Shown: one piece after another, positions 53,697 to 62,046 of the stretch
How positions within the stretch are numbered: position 1 is the stretch's first letter
Layout of the letters: each line of letters starts with the position of its first letter
Notes under the pieces: model-generated
The model's input: only the letters and a program-made list of their open reading frames with translations
Told to the model about the DNA's origin: nothing
Databases searched by the model: none
Position numbers and translations under genes: made by a program
Source: Bacillota bacterium
GTDB lineage: Bacteria; Bacillota; Negativicutes; DSM-13327
Reading direction: 5' to 3'
Assembly: GCA_017889585.1 (NCBI GenBank)
Contig: JAGFZX010000001.1
Coordinates: forward strand, 115,519 to 179,518
DNA: 64,000 nucleotides

Positions 53697-55187
53697 CTAG
53701 CCTATTTCTTCAATCAAATCGCCAAGCAAGGTATCGATGGTACTCATCACTCGAGCGCTGGCAGCATAAGCATTTTGAAACATGATCATATTCGACATCT
53801 CCTCATCAGTGGAAATAGCTGAAACAGATTGTCGCTGGTTGTCAACTTGGGTGGTCAATGCTGCCTGGTTTGTATAACTAGTCGCCGCCGTATCGCCAGC
53901 AGTCCCCAGCCAAGAAGTAACTGCTCCATAAAATTGAATAATATTAAGAGATAACCCCCCACTACTATAAGAAGTGGTATCACTATCAAGATCGCAAATT
54001 TCATCTACAATCGTATTGTCACTATTCCCATCACTAGAAGAGGCAACAACCTTGTCCGAATCAGCCACCAATTCAGGGTTCACTTGTATATTGGTAATGC
54101 TCAGCGGCTGACTAGAATCAATCGTCGTAAAAAAAGCAAGACCAGCATCCCCATTAAGATCTACACCTGAAGTACTCAATGAATTAAGGTTAATGGCAAG
54201 AGTCGTAATCAGATCATTCAAAGCCTGCCTCATAGTACTAATTGAACTCGTTGCGCTTGTGGTAAAATCATAAGGAATATCGCTTGAGTCAATGGTTCCA
54301 TAACCCGTTTGATCCGCATCTTCCAAATAAGCCTTTATGCTCCCACTGCTAATCTTAGCTATTGCATCCGAATCAGCCCACTTTACGGTCAAAGGATCAG
54401 TGGTTGTTCCAGTCCCTTCAACAACCAAGGTCTGAGTTTTATCCCCATTCACCAATGTGGATCCACCCAGAGTGACTTTTAATGTCCCATTGGATTCAGT
54501 CACAGTAATATTGGCTAAGGCAGACATCTCATCGAGAAGAACATCACGCTGATCTCTTAGATAACTGGCCTCGGCCCCCCCTGATTCTGCCTGAAAAATT
54601 TGATCATTTAAATCTGCAACTTCTTCGGCAAGCTCATTGAGGCTGTCTACACCATCTTTAACCCCAGTGACAGCATCTGCTTGAAGTTGTTGTAATTCTT
54701 CATCAATATCAGTTAGCATAGTGACTAAATCAGTACCAGCAGATACAACCTCCGTTCGGGCACTTTCAGAACTGGAATCTGTAGATAAGGTTTCCCACGC
54801 ATCAAAGAAGGTTTCCACTGTATCCTCTACCCCAGAGGTAGTGGTTGTCGTATCATCAGTGCTGGTCACAGTGTCATATTCACTTAAGATTTCATTTATA
54901 TATTCAAAATTACCACTTTTTACTGATAAATAAGTAGATGTAGCATTCTGTGTGCGGTAAGTGCTATCAAGGTATGTATTACGGGACCGGGTGATGGATT
55001 CCACACTAACACCATCTCCCGTAGATGTTCCATTGGACAGGACTGTATTTTGTTCAACACTAGTCACTTGCACTTTTGAAGCTCCAGTGGTATCTACATT
55101 GGCAAGATTAGTGCTTGTTGTTGTCAGCGCAGCCTGATTAACATACATTCCCGAATAAGCGACGCTATAGATGCCAAAAGTTGACAT
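53697..55187 (-). CDS. flgK: hook-associated protein FlgK, first copy
   Basis: About 496 residues, FlgK type. N-terminal FGIYSVAYSGMYVNQAAL, with the usual GYSRQ motif replaced by GASKV; C-terminal end canonical (DEEMSNMIMFQNAYAASARVMSTIDTLLGDLI). Start ATG 55187 has AAGGAGG upstream; the track start 20 codons earlier lacks a site. Placed after flgE, as FlgK usually is. Confidence 0.88.
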   Translation of the reverse strand: MSTFGIYSVAYSGMYVNQAALTTTSTNLANVDTTGASKVQVTSVEQNTVLSNGTSTGDGVSVESITRSRNTYLDSTYRTQNATSTYLSVKSGNFEYINEILSEYDTVTSTDDTTTTTSGVEDTVETFFDAWETLSTDSSSESARTEVVSAGTDLVTMLTDIDEELQQLQADAVTGVKDGVDSLNELAEEVADLNDQIFQAESGGAEASYLRDQRDVLLDEMSALANITVTESNGTLKVTLGGSTLVNGDKTQTLVVEGTGTTTDPLTVKWADSDAIAKISSGSIKAYLEDADQTGYGTIDSSDIPYDFTTSATSSISTMRQALNDLITTLAINLNSLSTSGVDLNGDAGLAFFTTIDSSQPLSITNIQVNPELVADSDKVVASSSDGNSDNTIVDEICDLDSDTTSYSSGGLSLNIIQFYGAVTSWLGTAGDTAATSYTNQAALTTQVDNQRQSVSAISTDEEMSNMIMFQNAYAASARVMSTIDTLLGDLIEEIG

Positions 55188-55286
55188 TATAACCTCACCT
55201 CCTTCTGCAAGATGCAACTCATGACAAATACCGACTGAAAATGTCAAAATGCATCTTCAGTGGAATAGTAACATCAGGTTGCTTTA

Positions 55287-56915
55287 TTAATTTTTCATGC
55301 TCATGAGAGCCTGTAACATTTCATCAGAGGTGGAAATGACCTTGCTATTAGCCTGATAGGCCCGTTGGGCGATCATCATCGAACTAAACTGGGCCGACAA
55401 ATCCACATTAGACAGCTCCAAGGCGTAGGATGTCATCGTACCTGTGCCGCTTGTGCCAGCAACAACAGTGCTATAATCGCCAGAACTGACACTTGTGGTA
55501 TAGAGATTGTCTCCACTCTTTACCAGACCGTTGGCATTCTCAAAAACAGCCAAGGCAATTTGGGCTATTGATTGTGTTTTTCCATTACTGTATGTACCTG
55601 TAATCGTTCCATCTGAAGAAATACTAAGGGAACTCGCATCCAATGTTCCCGACGTATACCCATCAGAGTCAATAGACAGATCAGAGTCAGTGGCGGTGGA
55701 CGTAATTTTGGAAAAGTCCACTGCGACAGTAACGTCGGCTGTACCAGCTGTCGTCGGTGTTGTCACGGTAAGGGTCGCTGTTCTATCGAAAGTGTTGGTC
55801 GTTGAGGCGAGAGTAAACTCTGTCGTGCCAGCTGCAATAGCCGTCGGTGCGGCCAAGGTGATTGTTCCAGATGATGTAGTAAATGTAGCCGAACCATCGG
55901 TTGCGGTTGAAGTATTCGTATAGGTGGTCGTGCCATCCGATAATGTGACAGTATAGGCACCACTCGTATCCTCCGCTACCGTGACAGTATAAGTACCTGC
56001 CGTCACATTTGTTCCAACGCCAATATCGGAATACGTGTAACCTGCGGTATTAGCAGTGGTGCTGACTGTCGTCGAAAGTGTAGTAGCAGAAATAACCATA
56101 TTGCCATCTGAGTCAAAAGCAACATAACCACTAGAAGGGCTTATCGTTGCATCGGTAGCACTAGCTTCCCAGTACCAGCTGGTTATATCACCTTCAACAG
56201 CACACTTTTTCCAATCCAATGTAACATCATAGGCGTTACCTTGTGCATCATATACGGTAATTTCTGATGTCGCGTCAAAATCCAAATCAGTTGTGTCACC
56301 TATAGCCAACAGCCCAGTGGCGCCTGCCGCCACCTCGGATGAAGAGCTAAGGACACTACCTTCACTAAAGTTGGCATAACTGGTGACCTCGGCCTCCATA
56401 AGCTTATTACCGTCGCTGTAAATATTAATTGCCTCGACAGCACTATCCGTATTGAACACTTTGGTGCCATCCTCATTAAGAGTATATGAGCTCTCCCACC
56501 CACAAACGTTAGAGCCATTTATGTTTAGGTTGCCACTATCATCCACACTTAAATTGCCAGCTCTAGAAAAGGCATATTCGCTGTCTGTGCCAGTCTCGAC
56601 AATAAAGTAGCCTGCACCAGTGAGAGCCACATCAGTAGCATTACTGGTTGTTGAGGCGGTGCCTACCGTCAAATCCGTATCGGTGCTGGCAACACTGACG
56701 CCAAGTCCAAGCTGCTGGGCGTTAACGCCACCACTCGTTGCGGTAGCGGCGGAAGCAGAACTAAGCGTCTGGCTCAATATATCACTAAAAGTAACAGTCT
56801 GTGATTTGTAGGCTGTAGTATTAACGTTGGCAATATTATTAGCGATTACGTCGAGGGCGGTCTGCTCACTTTTGAGCCCCGATACCGCTGAAGATAATGC
56901 GACCATCATAGCCAT
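55287..56915 (-). CDS. flgE: flagellar hook protein FlgE
   Basis: 542 residues. N-terminal ALSSAVSGLKSEQTALDVIANNIANVNTTAYK rod/hook signature, central beta-rich variable domain, C-terminal LSNVDLSAQFSSMMIAQRAYQANSKVI. Forms the universal joint. AGGAGG 6 nt before ATG. Two in-frame Met follow the start, not affecting the call. Confidence 0.94.
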   Translation of the reverse strand: MAMMVALSSAVSGLKSEQTALDVIANNIANVNTTAYKSQTVTFSDILSQTLSSASAATATSGGVNAQQLGLGVSVASTDTDLTVGTASTTSNATDVALTGAGYFIVETGTDSEYAFSRAGNLSVDDSGNLNINGSNVCGWESSYTLNEDGTKVFNTDSAVEAINIYSDGNKLMEAEVTSYANFSEGSVLSSSSEVAAGATGLLAIGDTTDLDFDATSEITVYDAQGNAYDVTLDWKKCAVEGDITSWYWEASATDATISPSSGYVAFDSDGNMVISATTLSTTVSTTANTAGYTYSDIGVGTNVTAGTYTVTVAEDTSGAYTVTLSDGTTTYTNTSTATDGSATFTTSSGTITLAAPTAIAAGTTEFTLASTTNTFDRTATLTVTTPTTAGTADVTVAVDFSKITSTATDSDLSIDSDGYTSGTLDASSLSISSDGTITGTYSNGKTQSIAQIALAVFENANGLVKSGDNLYTTSVSSGDYSTVVAGTSGTGTMTSYALELSNVDLSAQFSSMMIAQRAYQANSKVISTSDEMLQALMSMKN

Positions 56916-57020
56916 AAAAAGTAACCTCCTAAATTATTATTTCATCTCTCATTAAAAAAATAGTGAGTAACCTCCCTGATCAGGTCCGGCTACAAACAAT
57001 GATTTTTTATTACTTTGCTA

Positions 57021-57443
57021 TTACGTTGAAGATGTGGTGCTAGAATCGGACACCTCTGTAATGGAAGCAAGGTCTACAGTTGTGCCACCAACATTGACAT
57101 AAGTACTGCTACCGGAAATCGTTACCGACTGCACAGTACCTGAACCTGTGACTACATTGCCCGATGTATCGGTCGTAGAATACGTTGCTTCTTTGCCGAT
57201 CATATTAAATGCTGTAGAGTTATTTAACGAACTATTGATCGTTGACAATGCCGACAATGAACTAATTTGGGCCATCTGAGATACATACTCGGTGCCGCTA
57301 ACTGGATCGTCAGGATCCTGGTATTTCAGTTCTGTAGCCAATAATTGAATAAACTCGTCGAAATCCAAACTACTGGTAGTCGCCGTGCTAGAGCTAGTTG
57401 TTGTCGATGTACTGGAACTGGAACTAGTAGCTGATATGCTCAT
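57021..57443 (-). CDS. flgD: hook assembly scaffold FlgD, short form
   Basis: 140 residues: Ser/Thr-rich export-type N-terminus, then DFDEFIQLLATELKYQDPDDPVSGTEYVSQMAQ, the FlgD signature. Only the N-terminal domain plus a short tail is present; the C-terminal FlgD Ig-like domain of enterobacteria is absent, as in many Firmicutes. First gene of the operon. AAAGGGG before ATG. Confidence 0.92.
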   Translation of the reverse strand: MSISATSSSSSTSTTTSSSTATTSSLDFDEFIQLLATELKYQDPDDPVSGTEYVSQMAQISSLSALSTINSSLNNSTAFNMIGKEATYSTTDTSGNVVTGSGTVQSVTISGSSTYVNVGGTTVDLASITEVSDSSTTSST

Positions 57444-57516
57444 TTTTTTATCCCCTTTTTTTTGCCGAATAATCTATTTTCTTAACCTATTATCGCAAGC
57501 ATATATTTAGTTTTAA

Positions 57517-57617
57517 TTAAGAAAACTCGAAAACCATTTATTTGTAAAAAAATTTATCTTGCGTCGAATCTTAGTTACCATCAGTTGGAATCAAGAGTAT
57601 TAGACTTTCCGATTTCG
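57517..57617 (+). repeat. multi-hairpin repeat, degenerate copy D
   Basis: Shares AAGAAAACT, CTTAGTTACC and TTGGAATCAAGAGTATTAGA with the other copies; the head hairpin is decayed. Same strand as the FlxA-like gene downstream. Confidence 0.5.
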
Positions 57618-57663
57618 GAAAGCAATGGCTACCTTATGATAACCTGCAACCTCTAAACGATAT

Positions 57664-57713
57664 AAATAGGAAGCACTATTTGTCTATTAATAAACAAATA
57701 GTGCTTCCTATTT
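57664..57713 (+). terminator. 20-bp hairpin between divergent genes
   Basis: Perfect arms AAATAGGAAGCACTATTTGT with a 10-nt loop and a T-rich tail on the plus strand. It precedes the FlxA-like gene instead of following a gene, so it could end an unannotated small transcript or act in the leader. Confidence 0.6.
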
Positions 57714-57822
57714 AATAATTTACTTTATTTTTCCCTGGAATGCCGAATGGCTAATCTACGATTTCAAAGGATTTTCAAAGATTGTATCACGATATAATCT
57801 TTGAAAAATGGAGGGATTTATT

Positions 57823-58188
57823 ATGTCAATATCAGCAGTCAGTAACCAATCAGGACAATCTAGCCAAAGTGACACTACAAGTTTAGAGGCGAGTAAACAA
57901 AAAATATTAACGGAAATAAAGAAACTACAAAAAGAAGATGCAGTTAAAAATGCCAAAGAAATTCAATCCCTTGAGCAGCAAGCTCAACTAATTGAGATGC
58001 AACTCGCACAGCAAAAAGCACAATCTCAAACAGCAACTACAAGTGCGAATGCTTCCGCAGAGCAAAATGTTGGTCCCGCTTATTCTGTACAATTAGAAAA
58101 TCAAAATGTCGAAGCATCGAATAAAAGCCTCAGTGAAGAATCCTCTACATCATCTGAAACATCTCAAACAATTGATCTATCCATATAA
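57823..58188 (+). CDS. FlxA-like protein
   Basis: About 121 residues from ATG 57823 (GGAGGGATTTATT before it; the track start is upstream of that site). Ser/Thr-rich start, then a coiled coil (about 20-75) with EASKQKILTEIKKLQKE and EIQSLEQQAQLIEMQLAQQK, and a Ser/Thr-rich tail. This is the FlxA pattern, a flagellum-linked protein of unknown role. Beside the flagellar operon, with its own terminator. Confidence 0.8.
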   Translation: MSISAVSNQSGQSSQSDTTSLEASKQKILTEIKKLQKEDAVKNAKEIQSLEQQAQLIEMQLAQQKAQSQTATTSANASAEQNVGPAYSVQLENQNVEASNKSLSEESSTSSETSQTIDLSI

Positions 58189-58189
58189 G

Positions 58190-58232
58190 AAAAAAGGCCT
58201 CCGCCATCCCGGCAGAGGTCTCTCCCTTTTTC
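58190..58232. terminator. bidirectional intrinsic terminator
   Basis: Stem GGCCTCCGCC / CCGGCAGAGG flanked by AAAAAA and TTTTT, between convergent genes. Confidence 0.8.
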
Positions 58233-58253
58233 TGTATTTATCTTTAATTTACC

Positions 58254-59471
58254 CTATTCGTATCTAAGCGCATCGATTGGATCGAGCAAAGCCGCTTTGC
58301 GCGCAGGGTATATTCCAAAGAACAGACCAATCATGACCGACACACTAAATGCAGCAATGATGGCAATCCAGGAAATAACTGTACTCCAGCCTGCCACGAG
58401 AGAAACCACGTATGCCCCAACCACGCCTAGACAGATGCCGAATAAACCACCAGTGACACTAATCACAATGGCTTCAATCATAAATTGCAAGAGGATATTG
58501 TTATAAGTAGCACCCAGTGCTTTTCTAATGCCGATTTCTCTCGTTCGTTCGGTTACAGAAACCAGCATGATATTCATAATACCGATGCCGCCGACTAGCA
58601 AAGAAATAGCAGCAACACTTCCTAAAAATAAAGTAAGGGTACTGGTAGTTTCCTTCATCGTACTCATAAGCGCCGTTAAATCTCGTACAGAAAAATCATC
58701 CTCAGTCTTATCTGACAGATGATGACGCGTCCTTAGTAATGTTGTGATATCTTCTTGAACCTTCTCGATAACCTTATCACTCTCTGCCTGTACACTAATA
58801 CTATTTAAGTAGGTTATTCCTATCAGCCGTTCCTGAGCAGTACTTAATGGTATAATGACGGTATCATCCTGATCCTGCCCCATAGAAGATTGACCTTTAC
58901 TTTCCAGCACCCCGATCACACGAAAGGGAGCTTTACCAATACGAATAGTCTGTCCTACCGGATTGACGTTACCAAATAGATTAGTGACCACAGTTTGCCC
59001 AACTACCGCCACCCGCGCGCGGCTACTTTCATCACTTGTACTGAAAAAAGTGCCTGAAGCGATCTTAAAATTGCGGATCGTTAACAGCTCCGCTGTAGCC
59101 CCTTGAACCGTAGAATTCCAATTCTGATTGCCATAGATGAGCTGATAGCTACTTGAGACACTAGGTGCTACATGCTTTACTCCAGAGATTTCCTTGGCAA
59201 TCGCTTTGGCATCCTGATTTGACAAAGTTATTTTAGATCCCGCTGCCGAACGTACACTGCCAGGTGATGAGGAAGCCCCCGGCGAGACTATGAGAAGATT
59301 GCTGCCTAAACTGGCAATGGAATTTTGTACTTTTTGCTGTACGCCGAGCCCAATAGATACCATGGCAATGACAGCACCAACACCAATGATAATCCCAAGC
59401 ATAGTAAGGATGGCCCGAAGCTTGTTTGCCTTCAGGCCTTCAAAGGCAATTAAAATACTTTCCCAGAACAT
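58254..59471 (-). CDS. ABC transporter permease, MacB type
   Basis: 405 residues. One membrane segment near residue 20 followed by a large extracytoplasmic MacB_PCD domain (to about 250) and three C-terminal segments with the FtsX motif (IGIMNIMLVSVTERTREIGIRKALGA). Partner of the ATPase gene, which it overlaps by 22 bp. MacB proteins export macrolides, peptides or lipids by mechanotransmission. Confidence 0.93.
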   Translation of the reverse strand: MFWESILIAFEGLKANKLRAILTMLGIIIGVGAVIAMVSIGLGVQQKVQNSIASLGSNLLIVSPGASSSPGSVRSAAGSKITLSNQDAKAIAKEISGVKHVAPSVSSSYQLIYGNQNWNSTVQGATAELLTIRNFKIASGTFFSTSDESSRARVAVVGQTVVTNLFGNVNPVGQTIRIGKAPFRVIGVLESKGQSSMGQDQDDTVIIPLSTAQERLIGITYLNSISVQAESDKVIEKVQEDITTLLRTRHHLSDKTEDDFSVRDLTALMSTMKETTSTLTLFLGSVAAISLLVGGIGIMNIMLVSVTERTREIGIRKALGATYNNILLQFMIEAIVISVTGGLFGICLGVVGAYVVSLVAGWSTVISWIAIIAAFSVSVMIGLFFGIYPARKAALLDPIDALRYE

Positions 59472-60160
59472 ACTCCCGCCCCCTCTTTCTTTTCGTCGCG
59501 GACAATTTTACCATCGCGAACATGGAGTATCCGGCGGGTAAATGCAGCAATTTCTGGCTCATGGGTAACCAAAATAATCGTCCGTCCCTGATTATTTAGA
59601 TTGCAAAAAAGCTCCATGATTTCATTACCAGATTTAGAATCCAAGTTACCTGTAGGCTCATCAGCCATGATAATGGCAGGATTATTGACCAGAGCCCGGG
59701 CAATAGCCACACGTTGCCGCTGTCCACCTGACAACTCATTAGGTCGATGGTCCTTGCGATCCTCCAAACCGACCATGGCTAAGGCTCGAACTGCAGTTTT
59801 CATTCTCTCTGTCTTCTCAAGGCCAGCATAAACCATAGGTAAAGCTACGTTTTGCAATGCCGACATTCGTGGCAACAAATTGAAATTTTGAAATACAAAG
59901 CCAATCTTTTGATTGCGAACAATCGCTAATTCATCATCATTTAGAGTCGCTACCTCTTGACCATCCAAGCAATAGGACCCACTACTAGGACGATCAAGAC
60001 AACCAAGAATATTCATCAACGTGGACTTTCCTGATCCTGATGGCCCCATAATAGAGGTCAGTTCGCCGGCGGCAATATGAAGGGATATACCTGCCATGGC
60101 ATGTACTACCGTATCTCCCATATGATATACTTTCGTTACATCTGTTAATCCAATCGTCAT
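59450..60160 (-). CDS. ABC transporter ATPase, MacB/LolD type
   Basis: 236 residues. Walker [11 protein letters not shown]-loop QNFNLLPRM, signature [15 protein letters not shown], Walker [14 protein letters not shown], switch His in VTHEPE. Standalone ATPase of a MacB-like exporter. AGGAGG before ATG; follows the adaptor gene by 15 bp. Confidence 0.95.
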   Translation of the reverse strand: MTIGLTDVTKVYHMGDTVVHAMAGISLHIAAGELTSIMGPSGSGKSTLMNILGCLDRPSSGSYCLDGQEVATLNDDELAIVRNQKIGFVFQNFNLLPRMSALQNVALPMVYAGLEKTERMKTAVRALAMVGLEDRKDHRPNELSGGQRQRVAIARALVNNPAIIMADEPTGNLDSKSGNEIMELFCNLNNQGRTIILVTHEPEIAAFTRRILHVRDGKIVRDEKKEGAGVCSGKVF

Positions 60161-60175
60161 GATTTCCTCCTGGTC

Positions 60176-61246
60176 CTACATCGGTGGCGGCCCTTGGTTT
60201 TGTTTAGTTGTAGTCTTTTTCGCCTTGGCTGCAGGTATAACAATCTGGTCAGCCTCACTTAAGCCGCTTAGGATTTCTACATTTTCATCATCCTTTAGTC
60301 CAATATTGACGGCTATACTCTGCACTTTGCCATTGACCATTACTTCCACGCTTTTTTGCCCATTTTCTTCCTTGATGGCGGCTAGTGGCACCACTAACAC
60401 ATTTTTGCGTTCACCAACAGTGAGAATGACCCTGGCGGTCATAGTCGGAAATAGCAAGTCTTCTGGTGCATCCACCTGAATATACACTGGATAATAAACT
60501 ACATTCGAAGAAGTGGTGGCACTTCGTGAAATGCTCGTTACCTTGCCGGTAAAGGTTTTGTCTGCGTGGGCATCTACCGTAAATGAAACCTGTTGTCCCA
60601 TCTTTACTTTACCAATATCTGTTTCGTCTATTAAAGCCTTAATTTGCATTTTTGACATATCTGCAATTGTTAAGAGTGACTGTGCTGCGGAAATCCCCTG
60701 CACAATAGTCTCTCCGGCAGGAGTAGGCGTACCGACTACCATACCATTGACAGGCGAAGTGATCACGTAATATCCTAACTGAGATACATTATTGTCATAT
60801 GTAGCCTGGGCTGTGAGGTAATTGGTCCTGTCCGTATCTAATTGTTGCAGAGCTTCTGCGCCCATAGCCGCCAATTTTTTACTTCGCTCGTAAATAGCTG
60901 CATAATTTGCCAATGTGGCCTGATATTGAGCAACTTGCGCTCTAATAGCAGTATCATCAAGTACAAGCAATACCTGCCCTGCTTTTACAATGTCATTTTC
61001 CTTCACTTTTACCTCAGTAATCAGTCCTGTTACCCGAGAACTAATTGTGACTGAGTTTACTGCTTGGACCGTTCCAGTGGCGGAAACTACAGATTTGATG
61101 TCACCTCGCCCTACGGTAATTGTTGTCCCAGTTGCAACAGGGGTGCTGTTCTTATTAAAATACACTGCGCCACCTGCAGCTATTAGGATTAGAATTGCTA
61201 AAACTATAAACCATTTCCTATATTTCTTAACTTTTTGCAAAATCAT
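60176..61246 (-). CDS. HlyD/MacA-type adaptor protein
   Basis: About 356 residues. N-terminal membrane anchor (WFIVLAILILIAAGGAVYF), lipoyl/barrel-sandwich halves at about 60-90 and 160-195 with a helical hairpin between (YQATLANYAAIYERSKKLAAMG), beta-barrel and MP domains to the end. Lys/Gln/Pro tail. Works with the ATPase and permease downstream. ATG at 61246 after GGTGGTG fits better than the GTG or ATG at 61258. Confidence 0.9.
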   Translation of the reverse strand: MILQKVKKYRKWFIVLAILILIAAGGAVYFNKNSTPVATGTTITVGRGDIKSVVSATGTVQAVNSVTISSRVTGLITEVKVKENDIVKAGQVLLVLDDTAIRAQVAQYQATLANYAAIYERSKKLAAMGAEALQQLDTDRTNYLTAQATYDNNVSQLGYYVITSPVNGMVVGTPTPAGETIVQGISAAQSLLTIADMSKMQIKALIDETDIGKVKMGQQVSFTVDAHADKTFTGKVTSISRSATTSSNVVYYPVYIQVDAPEDLLFPTMTARVILTVGERKNVLVVPLAAIKEENGQKSVEVMVNGKVQSIAVNIGLKDDENVEILSGLSEADQIVIPAAKAKKTTTKQNQGPPPM

Positions 61247-61308
61247 AAACACCACCATTTTCTATTACTTAATCATTATCCTATTTATTTCTTAATTATA
61301 GAAGATTA

Positions 61309-61326
61309 TTGTTACAATTTTGTTAC
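61309..61326. promoter_or_regulatory. direct repeat, OmpR-type box
   Basis: TTGTTAC repeated with an exact 11-bp period in the region between the divergent adaptor gene and response regulator, the classical place and pattern for an OmpR-type autoregulatory and target site. Confidence 0.6.
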
Positions 61327-61380
61327 GACAATTTGTATATATGCTGTACGTAAAAAATAAATGCTAAGGAGACTGGATTC

Positions 61381-62046
61381 ATGAGTAAATCTATTTTAAT
61401 TGTTGACGATGAACTGCGTATCCGAAAATTAATTGCTGATTTCCTCCTGCGAGAAGGATATCACATCCTTGAAGCTGATAATGGTCGTTGCGCCTTGAAT
61501 ATTTTAGCCAAGGAGCAAGTACATTTGGTTATATTAGATGTCATGATGCCAGAACATGATGGCTGGACTGTATGTCGGGAACTTAGGAAAAAAAGCAATA
61601 TTCCAGTTATCATGCTGACAGCCAAGGATGAAGAAGTAGATCAGCTCTTTGCCTTTGAGATAGGTGCAGATGAATATGTCACCAAGCCCTTCAGCCCCAA
61701 GGTTTTGGCAGCACGGGTAAATGCTCTATTTCGGCGACTAGAAAAGGATAAAACAGCCATTTATGGCGGACTTGAAATAAATACAACGGCTCGGCAAGTA
61801 TCAATTGGCAACCATCCCTTGGATTTGAGTCCCAAAGAATATGAACTCCTTATTTATTTGGCTGAAAACAGCGGGAAAGCCTTAAGTCGTCAGCAAATTC
61901 TAAATCAAGTATGGAACTATGAATATTTCGGTGATCTACGAACGGTGGATACACACATCAATAGGCTTAGAACAAAATTAGAAGATAAAAGCCCTCTTGT
62001 TCAAACAATAAGAGGATACGGCTATCGATTTGAGGCGGAAAAATGA
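61381..62046 (+). CDS. OmpR-family response regulator
   Basis: 221 residues: receiver (1-118) with DDE at 9-11, phosphoacceptor Asp53 (ILDVMMP), then winged helix (about 128-220) with LTAKDEEVDQLF and YEYFGDLRTVDTHINRLRTKLE. Overlaps its kinase by four bases. Divergent from the exporter operon it probably controls. AAGGAG before ATG. Confidence 0.95.
   Translation: MSKSILIVDDELRIRKLIADFLLREGYHILEADNGRCALNILAKEQVHLVILDVMMPEHDGWTVCRELRKKSNIPVIMLTAKDEEVDQLFAFEIGADEYVTKPFSPKVLAARVNALFRRLEKDKTAIYGGLEINTTARQVSIGNHPLDLSPKEYELLIYLAENSGKALSRQQILNQVWNYEYFGDLRTVDTHINRLRTKLEDKSPLVQTIRGYGYRFEAEK

Larger units (their letters stand above)
57444..57822. other. divergent region flgD / FlxA-like gene
   Basis: About 379 bp. 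Contains a degenerate copy of the multi-hairpin repeat (57517-57617) and a 20-bp perfect hairpin (57664-57713). Flagellar promoters must lie here, but none was recognised with confidence. Confidence 0.55.
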
